Virus record (IMG/VR): IMGVR_UViG_3300029319_009305
Span: 1-64,000 of that record
Reading direction: 5' to 3' (one strand)
DNA: 64,000 bases
From: a virus
Part shown: piece by piece, positions 7,884 to 15,314 of the stretch
Position numbering within the stretch: the stretch's first letter is position 1
Layout: every line of letters starts with the position of its first letter
Notes under the pieces: model-generated
Database searches by the model: none
What the model was told of the DNA's origin: nothing
The model's input: only the letters and a program-made list of their open reading frames with translations
Position numbers and translations under genes: made by a program

Positions 7884-8288
7884 ATGCTTTCTAAGTTAGA
7901 ATTACGTCTTTTGATTCTGGAAGAGACAATTTCAATTTTAGAAGGTAAAAAAAGGAAAAAGAAGCGAGATCCTAAAAAAGGGACAGGTAAAAAACCGAAA
8001 GGCAGTGGTCGAAGATTATATACTGATGAGGATCCAACAGATACTGTGAGGGTAAAATTTCGAACTGTTACCGACATCAAAGATACTTTACGTAAAAAAA
8101 GCTTCAAAAGTAAGAGTCATAAGCGTCAGTCACAGATAATTAATCTTATACACCAGAGAGTCCGAGCAGCATATAAAAACGCAAAAGATCCAAAGACTAA
8201 AGCTCGACTAAAACGAGCATACGACTACGCAAAAGAGAGAAAAGAAGCATCAAAGAGAAAAACCCAGAGGCTAAATAAGAAGAAATGA
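7884..8288 (+). CDS. basic QLR-motif protein, DUF5872-like
   Basis: 134 residues, very Lys/Arg-rich. The N-terminus MLSKLELRLLILEE is a QLR variant. The core GSGRRLYTDEDPTDTVRVKF followed by HKRQSQIINLIHQRVRAAY and helical repeats resembles DUF5872-type proteins of large viruses (from memory, not tested). Likely nucleic-acid associated. The ATG follows the upstream stop by 2 nt and the 3' end overlaps the next gene by 4 nt. Confidence 0.6.
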   Translation: MLSKLELRLLILEETISILEGKKRKKKRDPKKGTGKKPKGSGRRLYTDEDPTDTVRVKFRTVTDIKDTLRKKSFKSKSHKRQSQIINLIHQRVRAAYKNAKDPKTKARLKRAYDYAKERKEASKRKTQRLNKKK

Positions 8289-9007
8289 AAATTACCCGTA
8301 GACAACTTAAAATGATTATTGAGTCTTTTCTTATAGAAAAGACAACAACTGCTAAAATGAAGTGTCCAAAGTGTGGAACAATCAACGAAGTAGGCGTCGA
8401 CAAGTGCACTAACTGCGGCCATGATTATGATGCAAAATTTCAAGGAAAGCCTTGGGAACCTGCAAAGAGTCTTCGAGAACGATTAATAAAGCGAGCTGAC
8501 AGGAATGAGTCGATTCAAGAAGAAAGAAAAAGAGGGCGATCAAAAGAAACACAGTGTCCAACTGCAACGCTGGACATAAGTGTTAACACAGCCAACCGCG
8601 ACCGAGCTCGAAAACTCGATTGGATTATGTACGGGCCACTTAATGTTGAATTTCCTGGTAAATACTGGAAAAAGATAGCAGCAAAATGGGGAACTTCATC
8701 TAAAGCTGCAAAGAAATCTAACTGCGGTAATTGTGTTGCTTTTGATCTATCACCTAAGATGGTTGATGAGTGCATACCCGCAATAACATCTGAACCTGTT
8801 GCTGATGAATTTGGTGTATTAGGATATTGCTGGATGCACCATTTCAAGTGTCATAGCGCTAGGACTTGCAACACTTGGGCATCTGGAGGTCCCATCAAGA
8901 CTGATGAAGTATCAGGTGAATGGTTTGATAGAAATAAAGAAGGTGCACTTAAGAAAGATCCAATTGATACAGATATTTATAAAGATGATACTGAAGGTGG
9001 AAAATGA
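8285..9007 (+). CDS. QLR-motif protein with zinc ribbon and Cys-cluster domain
   Basis: 240 residues. N-terminus MKITRRQLKMIIE, then a zinc ribbon CPKCGT...CTNCGHDY at about 25-45. From about residue 95 a second domain, CPTATLDI...MYGPLNVEFPGKYW...KKSNCGNCVAFD...GYCWMHHFKCHSARTC, has Cys/His spacing suggesting a metal or Fe-S centre and matches unannotated proteins I recall from marine myophages. Overlaps both neighbours by 4 nt. Confidence 0.7.
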   Translation: MKITRRQLKMIIESFLIEKTTTAKMKCPKCGTINEVGVDKCTNCGHDYDAKFQGKPWEPAKSLRERLIKRADRNESIQEERKRGRSKETQCPTATLDISVNTANRDRARKLDWIMYGPLNVEFPGKYWKKIAAKWGTSSKAAKKSNCGNCVAFDLSPKMVDECIPAITSEPVADEFGVLGYCWMHHFKCHSARTCNTWASGGPIKTDEVSGEWFDRNKEGALKKDPIDTDIYKDDTEGGK

Positions 9008-10047
9008 AAAAACCATATTATGAAAGTGTGTTATCAGAAAACACAGTAATCAGAGGCTTTTCGCAGACTGTACCCCAGTCTGATTTAGTTTGGCATCGTG
9101 ACGCTGAGTATAGAACGATTACAGTCGTAGAAGGTCGAGGTTGGAAATTTCAGCGTGATAACCAACTACCTCAAATTTTAAATGAGGGTGATACAGTTAC
9201 TGTTAAAGCAGGCGAGTATCACAGGCTCATAAAGGGTAATACAGACTTAGTTGTTACAATTGTCAAAGAAGGAAAAAAGAAAGACCAGAACAAAGATGGT
9301 AAGAATAACTTCGAGGATGTAAAAATTGCTAGGATGAAAGCTTCTGGCATGTCAGACAAAGAGATTAGAGAAAAGCATCCTGAGTTATTTGAAAAGTACA
9401 TCAATGAGAAAAAGAAGGGGCATCCTAGACAGTATGATGCACCTGAAGGTTCCCTTCGAGATAAAGCATTAGACGCAGTTCAAGCTATGCTTAAGCGAGC
9501 TAAGAAATTGCGTAAGGATGGTAAGGCAGGAGAAGCTAAAGACCTTGAGCAACGTGCCTATAAAAAAAGAGAGAGAATGGAGAAAAAGGAAAGAGACAAA
9601 AAGAAAAAGAATGAAGTGGTACAGGAAACAAGAATTAACGACCCTGATATCTTGAGTGAGTTAATTGAAGAGATTATTGAAGAAGAAAAATTGTATCTAG
9701 CACTCGAGGAAGTTTATGAGCGAGAAGAAGAGCGTTATGATACATTGAATGAAAAGAAGAAACGTAAAAAGAAGAAACGCAAAAAGAAAAAATCCGGTAG
9801 CCGAAAGCTTTCTAAGTCTATCAAGAAAGCTTTAGATAAAAAAGCTGATGCTCGCTGCTTGACTCGAGGTTCTGTGTACAGAGAATTTCGTGCAGGTTTA
9901 GGAGCATACTATTCTTCCGGATCGCGCAAGGGTATGACCCCTCACCAGTGGGCGTATGCGAGAGTTAACTCTGCGCAACCAAGTAAAGATTGGGCTAAAG
10001 TTAAAAAACGTAAGAAATGCCCAAAAAAGAAAAGAGGTAAAAAATGA
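9004..10047 (+). CDS. cupin-fold N-terminus plus basic DUF5824-like C-terminus
   Basis: 347 residues. Residues about 1-95 look like a cupin barrel (VWHRDAEYRTITVVEG, GDTVTVKAGEYHRL). An EF-hand-like loop DQNKDGKNNFED follows, then long charged helices with Lys/Arg runs, a QLR-like acidic helix, and a C-terminal block ARCLTRGSVYREF...GMTPHQWAYARVNS similar to DUF5824-type domains of large viruses. A multi-domain, possibly virion-associated protein; function inferred only from context. Confidence 0.6.
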   Translation: MKKPYYESVLSENTVIRGFSQTVPQSDLVWHRDAEYRTITVVEGRGWKFQRDNQLPQILNEGDTVTVKAGEYHRLIKGNTDLVVTIVKEGKKKDQNKDGKNNFEDVKIARMKASGMSDKEIREKHPELFEKYINEKKKGHPRQYDAPEGSLRDKALDAVQAMLKRAKKLRKDGKAGEAKDLEQRAYKKRERMEKKERDKKKKNEVVQETRINDPDILSELIEEIIEEEKLYLALEEVYEREEERYDTLNEKKKRKKKKRKKKKSGSRKLSKSIKKALDKKADARCLTRGSVYREFRAGLGAYYSSGSRKGMTPHQWAYARVNSAQPSKDWAKVKKRKKCPKKKRGKK

Positions 10048-10343
10048 GATCATTAAGTCAACTTGAACTGCGCAGCCTCATTCTCGAGGTCGCGAAAAGC
10101 AGTGAAGTCAAGGAATCAGAAATTAAAAAGGCTGTCATCAATTGCCTTAAAAAGGAAGGCGGAGCTGCCGGTATGAATGTCTGTATACAGACGGTCAAAA
10201 ATTTAGCAAAGGGTCGTAAAAAACTACCAAAAAATTTACGAACTAAAAAGCAGATTGGCAGATTTATATTAAGAATGGATAACGTCGTAAAACATCGCTA
10301 TGGCGATCTTATATTAACAACAGGTTTGCGTAGAAAAAAATGA
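10044..10343 (+). CDS. QLR-motif basic protein
   Basis: 99 residues. Starts MRSLSQLELRSLILEV; the rest is basic and helical (KNLAKGRKKLPKNL, RRKK terminus). No family recognised. Overlaps its neighbours by 4 nt on each side. Confidence 0.6.
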   Translation: MRSLSQLELRSLILEVAKSSEVKESEIKKAVINCLKKEGGAAGMNVCIQTVKNLAKGRKKLPKNLRTKKQIGRFILRMDNVVKHRYGDLILTTGLRRKK

Positions 10344-10696
10344 AGATTAGTAGAAAACAGTTAAGGGCAATCATCTTAGAAGAGATATCTAAAGCTGCAC
10401 CTTTTGGTACAGGGATGAAGCAAGCAAAGCTTGATAAGGACAAAAAAGATATCATTGGTCATACGTGACTGACGCATGTTAAGCGGAAGGGTTCTGCTTT
10501 AAAAGAGGTCGGTGAGGTTATGTGGCACTCTCTTGATAAAAACGGCAACATCGAGGTTTACGATGTGCTATGGAGCAATGGTGTTGAAACTGATATTCCT
10601 GCTCACATGCTGGAAGGCGTCAAGCAGCAAGAACATCATCATAATGAACAGAGTGAGAAAACGCCCGCTGCAAAAAGAGTGTATAAGAAAAAGTAG
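10340..10696 (+). pseudogene. QLR-motif gene interrupted by an in-frame UGA
   Basis: The ORF starts MKISRKQLRAIILEE and stops at TGA 10466-10468 after 42 codons (ending DIIGHT). The same frame continues with sensible sequence, including EVGEVMWHSLDKNGNIEVYDV and a Lys-rich tail, to TAG at 10694-10696. Either a nonsense mutation split the gene, or the UGA is read through (it is followed by C, a leaky context). UGA is a normal stop elsewhere here, so the code as a whole is not changed. Confidence 0.55.
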
Positions 10697-10704
10697 TATA
10701 CACG

Positions 10705-10732
10705 TGCAAATCTTACTTTAATGTGGTATAAT
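10705..10732 (+). promoter_or_regulatory. TGCAAA/TATAAT promoter
   Basis: CG before TGCAAA (10705-10710), 16-bp spacer, TATAAT (10727-10732). Serves the UV endonuclease gene at 10752 and probably the overlapping run to 14.5 kb. Confidence 0.75.
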
Positions 10733-10751
10733 AAAAATAAAAGGAGTTTTT

Positions 10752-11684
10752 ATGTCCACAAGGCTTGGTTATGCATGTATCAATATGACACTTCAACAAC
10801 AAAAACCAAAAATTACTTGCAACAGGGGTATGATAAAGAGAACTTTCAAAACAAAAGGTTTGAACTACGCATCCGAATTATCCCTGTACAATACTAGCAA
10901 CATTCTACCAATACTTAAATGGAATGAAGCCAATGGCATAAAAGTTTTTAGAATCACCTCATGCCTCTTCCCATGGGGAAGCGAATATGAATTGGAGCAA
11001 CTTAAAGATTATGAAATCATTTGCAAGCACCTAGCAGCAGCAGGAAAGTATGCACTTGAAAACAATCACAGACTTTCATTCCATCCTGGACCCTTTAATA
11101 TTCTTTCTTCTCCGAAACCACATGTTGTTGAAAATTCTTTTAAAGATCTAGAAATGCATGGAAAGATATTTGATCTAATGGGAATGCCAAGAAGCCCACA
11201 ATCAAAAATTAACATCCATGTTGGCGCATCGTACAGTGAGCGCGAGACATCTCTTGCCCGATTTTGTAAAAACTTTGAAAGGCTAAGCGAATCAGTTCGA
11301 AGCCGTCTTACGGTAGAAAACGACGATAAAGGTAATCTTTACTCTACTAAGATGCTCTATCATGGTGTTTTCGAAGAAATTGGAATCCCTATTGTTTTTG
11401 ATTCACATCACTTTGAATGCGGCCCACAAGATACTGATTACGAAGAGGCATTCCTATTAGCTAATGATACATGGCCCGAAGGGATTCGACAACAGTGTCA
11501 TCATTCAAATTCAAAGGCTCTTTATGAAGACGAAAAAGTAATGATTAATGCGCATAGTGATTGGTACTATGAACCCTTTAATGATTGTGGTTTTGACGTT
11601 GATGTTGTTTTAGAATGTAAAAAGAAAGAACTGGCACTTTTAAAGTACAGAAAAGATTTTTTGGGTGAAGATGGAAGCAAATAA
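10752..11684 (+). CDS. uvsE: UV-damage endonuclease (UVDE/UvsE family)
   Basis: 310 residues, the normal length for bacterial UvsE. TIM-barrel metal nuclease: RLGYACINMTL at the N-terminus, FRITSCLFPWGS, LSFHPGPFNIL, INIHVGAS (metal His), RLTVENDDKG (metal Glu), VFDSHHFECGP and MINAHSDWYYEP. It nicks DNA 5' to pyrimidine dimers and other UV lesions, starting an alternative excision repair. In a sunlit-water phage it would protect the injected genome. Confidence 0.9.
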   Translation: MSTRLGYACINMTLQQQKPKITCNRGMIKRTFKTKGLNYASELSLYNTSNILPILKWNEANGIKVFRITSCLFPWGSEYELEQLKDYEIICKHLAAAGKYALENNHRLSFHPGPFNILSSPKPHVVENSFKDLEMHGKIFDLMGMPRSPQSKINIHVGASYSERETSLARFCKNFERLSESVRSRLTVENDDKGNLYSTKMLYHGVFEEIGIPIVFDSHHFECGPQDTDYEEAFLLANDTWPEGIRQQCHHSNSKALYEDEKVMINAHSDWYYEPFNDCGFDVDVVLECKKKELALLKYRKDFLGEDGSK

Positions 11685-11871
11685 TATTCGATATCCTGAT
11701 GCAGGTGACTTAATCCATTGTTCAAAAGGTGTTGGCTTGGTTATTAAGACAGCCGTTATAAAATACGCCGGGCTAGTGGGCACAGTTTATTTTGCAGACG
11801 GTTCCCTTCGGAAAGTTAATTTATCCTTTAAACCCATAACTATATTATCAAGTGTGAATGATGAAAATTAA
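11671..11871 (+). CDS. GDLV-like protein (GDLI variant)
   Basis: 66 residues from ATG 11671 (a GTG at 11665 is also possible). PDAGDLIHCSKGVGLVIKT, then VGTVYFADGSLRKV and a hydrophobic end. Starts inside the end of the UV endonuclease gene. Confidence 0.6.
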   Translation: MEANNIRYPDAGDLIHCSKGVGLVIKTAVIKYAGLVGTVYFADGSLRKVNLSFKPITILSSVNDEN

Positions 11872-12076
11872 AAAAGGTAGTTTAGTTCGATTCAAAAGAG
11901 AAGTTTTAAATCTAGACTTAGACAACAATTCGCTTAGTGAAGCTGAATATTTGAATTGGATTGGACTAGTTCTTAGTATCGACAAGGAAGAACCAGGTGA
12001 ACAAATGTGTTTCGTTAAATGGTCTGATGGTTTAATCAGGCCAGAATTTTTAGAGTATTTGGAGATAATAAAGTGA
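11861..12076 (+). CDS. GDLV-like protein (GSLV variant)
   Basis: 71 residues. MKIKKGSLVRFKRE replaces GDLV by GSLV; IGLVLSIDKEE and CFVKWSDGLIRPEFLEYL complete the barrel pattern. Overlaps the upstream stop by 11 nt. Confidence 0.6.
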   Translation: MKIKKGSLVRFKREVLNLDLDNNSLSEAEYLNWIGLVLSIDKEEPGEQMCFVKWSDGLIRPEFLEYLEIIK

Positions 12077-12186
12077 ATTGGTTGTGTGAAAATTTAAAAA
12101 CACAAAATAACACATTTAAGTTTTTCCAACTTAAAATATACTTTGTTAAAGCATGTCTTAGAATTTTTTGTCATTATTGGGGATGA
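12073..12186 (+). CDS. possible small protein
   Basis: 37 residues from GTG 12073, with GGAG 8 nt upstream and a 4-nt overlap with the preceding stop. Aromatic and hydrophobic C-terminal half (IYFVKACLRIFCHYW), possibly membrane-seeking. Weak call. Confidence 0.25.
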   Translation: MNWLCENLKTQNNTFKFFQLKIYFVKACLRIFCHYWG

Positions 12187-12191
12187 TTATT

Positions 12192-12458
12192 ATGACAAAC
12201 TCTGTTAATAATTGGTACGTTTATATAGTTGAGTGTGCAGATGGGACACTTTATACGGGCATAACAAAAGATATTAAACGTAGAATATTAGAACATAATT
12301 ATGGAATGAAGGGCGCTAAGTATACTAGATCTCGCCGACCTGTCAAGCTTTTGGTGTCTTGGGATTACGAAAGCAGATCTGCTGCTAGTATTCGCGAATA
12401 TCAAATTAAGAAAATGTCGAGAAAACAAAAAATGGTTTTGATTAATGAAAAAAGGTGA
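12192..12458 (+). CDS. GIY-YIG nuclease, UPF0213/YhbQ type
   Basis: 88 residues from the ATG at 12192. WYVYIVECADGTLYTGIT is the GIY-YIG motif in its UPF0213 form, followed by RRILEHN, AKYTRSRRPVKLL and the catalytic-type SAASIREYQIKK Glu helix. A stand-alone single-domain nuclease, likely acting in DNA repair or on host DNA; the family is common in bacteria and phages. Confidence 0.85.
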   Translation: MTNSVNNWYVYIVECADGTLYTGITKDIKRRILEHNYGMKGAKYTRSRRPVKLLVSWDYESRSAASIREYQIKKMSRKQKMVLINEKR

Positions 12459-12687
12459 TCTAGTCAAATGCATGGGAGCAAGTGACTTAAAGTTTGTAAA
12501 CGGAATTATACTTGCTGCATATGAAGGAGCTGCTGCATTCGGAATGGACCTTTTCCAAGTAATGACTACGAGTGGAGAAATAAAAACCTATACTAGCGCA
12601 GCTGTTAGACCTTTTGATTTTGACACGGACATCCCATCACACAGTAATCGTGCACGTCCAAAATCTATTAAAAAGAATTATAATTAG
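12445..12687 (+). CDS. GDLV-family protein
   Basis: 80 residues: MKKGDLVKCMG, NGIILAAYEG, QVMTTSGEIKTY and a basic tail. Overlaps the GIY-YIG gene by 14 nt. Confidence 0.65.
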   Translation: MKKGDLVKCMGASDLKFVNGIILAAYEGAAAFGMDLFQVMTTSGEIKTYTSAAVRPFDFDTDIPSHSNRARPKSIKKNYN

Positions 12688-12704
12688 TTGATAGGAGTTT
12701 AATG

Positions 12705-12875
12705 ATGAAGGTTGGAGATTTAGTAAGACATAGTTTTCATAAAAAGCTAGGTATTGGAATAATAACAAATATCAAAGAAAATGGGTTATATTACTGGGTT
12801 TTCTTTTCTGGTTGGCAAGAAAATACAAAGTGGTGTTATTACGGAGATTTAGAAATTGTCAGTGAATGTAGGTGA
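12705..12875 (+). CDS. GDLV-family protein
   Basis: 56 residues from ATG 12705 (another ATG at 12702), AGGAG upstream. MKVGDLVRHSFHKKLGIGIIT, then YYWVFFSGW. The 3' end overlaps the next gene by 14 nt because the GDLV start of that gene is read in another frame over SECR-stop. Confidence 0.65.
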   Translation: MKVGDLVRHSFHKKLGIGIITNIKENGLYYWVFFSGWQENTKWCYYGDLEIVSECR

Positions 12876-13125
12876 TTTAGTATGCTATAATTGCGCTGGC
12901 ATGAGGAAGAAGACTTTAGGATTCGTAATGTCAGAGTATATTACAGCTACAAAAAAAAGATTTATTATGATTAGGTGGATTCTCAAAGGAGAGTTTATGC
13001 CCAAATATGCATGGGAATATTATAGTCTGAAGGGTATGGATACTCCCTGGAATAATTATAACAAAACCTGTTTTGTATGGTATGAGCCGGCGGACTACTT
13101 TGAGGTGGTAAGTGAATGTAGGTGA
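12862..13125 (+). CDS. GDLV-family protein, longer variant
   Basis: 87 residues from a GTG start (VNVGDLVCYN). TLGFVMSEY and FIMIRWILKGEF form the strands; an insert rich in Trp/Tyr precedes the C-terminal YFEVVSECR. The same 14-nt overlap occurs at its 3' end. Confidence 0.65.
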   Translation: MNVGDLVCYNCAGMRKKTLGFVMSEYITATKKRFIMIRWILKGEFMPKYAWEYYSLKGMDTPWNNYNKTCFVWYEPADYFEVVSECR

Positions 13126-13285
13126 TTTAGTAAGATTCGAAGGGCGAATGGGAATCATTGTTGAGAGAGTAAGTTATGCTGACCTAGATCCAGATCCGGG
13201 CTGGCGTGTTTATTTTCCGCAAAACCCAATTTTAGTAATGATATTTTGGGAAACAGAGTTAGAGTTAATAAATGCAGCCGGGTGA
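13112..13285 (+). CDS. GDLV-family protein
   Basis: 57 residues from GTG 13112: VNVGDLVRFEGRMGIIVER, then GWRVYFPQNPILVMIFW. Overlaps both neighbours by 14 nt. Confidence 0.6.
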   Translation: MNVGDLVRFEGRMGIIVERVSYADLDPDPGWRVYFPQNPILVMIFWETELELINAAG

Positions 13286-13460
13286 TTTGGTTAGATTACA
13301 ATCTATCGGTGGGTTACCTCCTAATTTAATTGGTTTAATTATAAACTGCACTACTGGAAAGCACGATGAGTACTTGCTTGTCCTGTGCAACAGCCGGCTC
13401 GTTTGGGTCAGAAAAATACAAGCGGAGAAGTTATCAAATGTTATCAGCAGAGTTGGGTGA
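13272..13460 (+). CDS. GDLV-family protein
   Basis: 62 residues: MQPGDLVRLQSIGG, NLIGLIINCT, EYLLVLCNSRLVWV. The C-terminus overlaps the next start by 23 nt. Confidence 0.6.
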   Translation: MQPGDLVRLQSIGGLPPNLIGLIINCTTGKHDEYLLVLCNSRLVWVRKIQAEKLSNVISRVG

Positions 13461-13656
13461 TCTTGTTTTTGCCCGAAATTTTAAATATGTCGGGATTATT
13501 ATTAATTTAGACAAGAAAGACTTAGAGAGCGACAACATGATATGGGCACAAATCATGTGGAGCGACGGGCAAATTACTTGGGAAGACTTAAGAGGTACAG
13601 ATAACATTTTTCAATTACTAAAATTACAAAAAGAGTGTGCTGATGAAAGCAGGTGA
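13438..13656 (+). CDS. GDLV-family protein
   Basis: 72 residues from ATG 13438: SAELGDLVFARNFKYVGIIIN, then WAQIMWSDGQITWEDL. Start is chosen just ahead of the GDLV motif; upstream in-frame residues look non-coding. Confidence 0.6.
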   Translation: MLSAELGDLVFARNFKYVGIIINLDKKDLESDNMIWAQIMWSDGQITWEDLRGTDNIFQLLKLQKECADESR

Positions 13657-13837
13657 TTTAGTAATACTACACGAGTATAGGGTAGGATTAGTTGTTTTAA
13701 TTAATGAGATTGGACTAGCTTTCGTTCTCAGTCGATATGGTGTTGAAGTTTGGGATGCAGATGACTTGCAAGAATTTAATTATCTTAAAGAGGGTAGACA
13801 ATGGCGAAAAGAAAAAAGAATAAAATTAAAAAGATAG
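13643..13837 (+). CDS. GDLV-family protein
   Basis: 64 residues: MKAGDLVILHEYRVGLVVLI, then AFVLSRYGVEVWDADDL and a basic tail overlapping the next gene by 37 nt. Confidence 0.6.
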   Translation: MKAGDLVILHEYRVGLVVLINEIGLAFVLSRYGVEVWDADDLQEFNYLKEGRQWRKEKRIKLKR

Positions 13838-14067
13838 ACGAACTTCAAGAGCTTGAAGGGTATAGACTTGGCGATATTATTTACGCTAAGATTGTGACAG
13901 ACGAGGTTAGGAAAGGAGAGATAATGAAATTTTACCCTGATGACTCATCTGGCCCTGCGTTCATGTTCTTGGATGCTGTTGATAGCAAATACTTGATATC
14001 AAAAATAGAGTGGATCATTGACAAACCTACAGCTGCACAGAAAAAGAAGGCTTTGAAAAGTAGATAA
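13801..14067 (+). CDS. GDLV-like protein (GDII) with basic N-terminus
   Basis: 88 residues. A Lys-rich leader (AKRKKNKIKK) precedes YRLGDIIYAKIV; PAFMFLDAVDSKYLISKIEW forms the later strands. The basic head may bind nucleic acid. The last A of its stop is the first A of the next ATG. Confidence 0.55.
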   Translation: MAKRKKNKIKKIDELQELEGYRLGDIIYAKIVTDEVRKGEIMKFYPDDSSGPAFMFLDAVDSKYLISKIEWIIDKPTAAQKKKALKSR

Positions 14068-14297
14068 TGATATCAAGACATTATAAAGTACAAACTGGAG
14101 ATCTCGTTACTTATGAGGAAAAATATGCTAAATTGAAGAATAAATCTACCAGCTGTTACGGTATAATAATAAAGACCTATGAAAATGAAAATGGGTTAAC
14201 ACTAGTCATATACTGGTCAAATAAAAACATAACTGAAACAAGCGAATACTTTATTGAAAAAGTCGACAATGATTGGAGAAGAAAAAATGGAATTTAA
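14067..14297 (+). CDS. GDLV-family protein
   Basis: 76 residues: VQTGDLVTYEEKY, CYGIIIKTYEN, LVIYWSNKNITET. Overlaps the next gene by 11 nt. Confidence 0.6.
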   Translation: MISRHYKVQTGDLVTYEEKYAKLKNKSTSCYGIIIKTYENENGLTLVIYWSNKNITETSEYFIEKVDNDWRRKNGI

Positions 14298-14541
14298 AGT
14301 AGGCGACATAGTAAGAATTAGTCAAGGCGTTGGAAAAGTAATATACATTGGTGATAGAAAGATGAAAGATCCGAACAATCCATCGGGACCATGCATTCCG
14401 AATGGTAAAAAGTTTTTAACAGTTCAAATTAAAACTCCGAGAACAAGCCCGTTAATGTATTACAATCACTATGCTTGGCCCGAATATGCTCGAATAGTTC
14501 CTAAAGAAGAATTAATGGCGTATGAAAAGAATTTAAAATAG
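14287..14541 (+). CDS. GDLV-like protein (GDIV)
   Basis: 84 residues from ATG 14287 with GGAGAAG upstream. EFKVGDIVRISQGVGKVIYIG, a Pro/Gly-rich loop, FLTVQIKT and a charged end. Last of the tandem run. Confidence 0.65.
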   Translation: MEFKVGDIVRISQGVGKVIYIGDRKMKDPNNPSGPCIPNGKKFLTVQIKTPRTSPLMYYNHYAWPEYARIVPKEELMAYEKNLK

Positions 14542-14554
14542 TTTATGCTGCTCG

Positions 14555-14582
14555 TGTAAAATCTTATTGCACCTATTATAAT
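14555..14582 (+). promoter_or_regulatory. promoter for the exonuclease gene
   Basis: TGTAAA (14555-14560), 16-bp spacer, TATAAT (14577-14582). Confidence 0.65.
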
Positions 14583-14603
14583 AATTTTATTAGGAGATAA
14601 AAA

Positions 14604-15206
14604 ATGGGAAATATTCTAGATTACAGAACAATCACCTTCTTTGATGTTGAGACTACACACTTAGACCCAGCAAAAGGAGAAATTATTCAAATAGCAATTC
14701 TGACAGAGGATTCGCAAGGAAGACTAACCGAGTGGAGTACAAGGATTAAGCCACAACTCAAGCCCGGAACTTATAGTTCAAAAGCACTGGAGATCAACGG
14801 TTACAATGAAAAAGATTGGGCAGATGCACCGCTCTTTGCAGATGTCGCTGACACAATTGTTGAAAAGCTTCGCTGGGGACCTATTGTTGCTCACAACTCT
14901 TCTTTTGATATAGGGTTTGTTGAATCTTGTTTAGAAAGATATTCACCGTGGAGAAAATTATCTGTAATGGGATATAAGGGTCGAACCTTGCCGGAAGAAA
15001 AATTATTTCGTATAGGTTATCCTGTAATTGACACAGTAGCCCTTTCTTACCTAATGATCCCCACAGAACGACAGAATCTTAATTCATTGCGTGAGCACTT
15101 AGATATAACAACTGATGGCGCTCATGAGGCTGTTAAGGATGTTCACGACTGCCGCGCAGTATTCTGGCATTGTGTTAGCAACTGCATTGAGATACTTAAC
15201 AAATAA
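14604..15206 (+). CDS. DnaQ-like 3'-5' exonuclease (DEDDh)
   Basis: 200 residues. FFDVETT (Asp14, Glu16) is Exo I, HNSSFD near 96-101 is Exo II, and DGAHEAVKDVHDC near 172-184 gives the His and Asp of Exo III. A stand-alone proofreading or trimming exonuclease on DNA or RNA. Whether it pairs with a phage polymerase cannot be seen here. Confidence 0.88.
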   Translation: MGNILDYRTITFFDVETTHLDPAKGEIIQIAILTEDSQGRLTEWSTRIKPQLKPGTYSSKALEINGYNEKDWADAPLFADVADTIVEKLRWGPIVAHNSSFDIGFVESCLERYSPWRKLSVMGYKGRTLPEEKLFRIGYPVIDTVALSYLMIPTERQNLNSLREHLDITTDGAHEAVKDVHDCRAVFWHCVSNCIEILNK

Positions 15207-15211
15207 TTTTT

Positions 15212-15284
15212 GTGCACCCGGTAATACGCTCCGGCCCTTACAATATTTCTGACAGGCGCGAGATGCCTATTCTACCGGGTGCAC
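15212..15284 (+). ncRNA. long-stem RNA structure, terminator or leader
   Basis: GTGCACCCGGTA (15212-15223) is a perfect 12-bp complement of TACCGGGTGCAC (15273-15284). The 49-nt interior holds a smaller AGGC/GCCT hairpin (15254-15268). T-rich sequence follows, so it may terminate the exonuclease transcript; the interior is larger than a simple terminator needs. It ends 30 nt before the next ATG. Confidence 0.6.
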
Positions 15285-15314
15285 TCTTTCTTTTCACTAA
15301 AACTAGGTGTTGAT

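Noticed and set aside
10512-10721. ORF of 69 codons over the second half of the interrupted QLR gene
   Set aside because: It is out of frame with the upstream QLR start; the alternative frame gives a more natural protein, in line with the upstream part.
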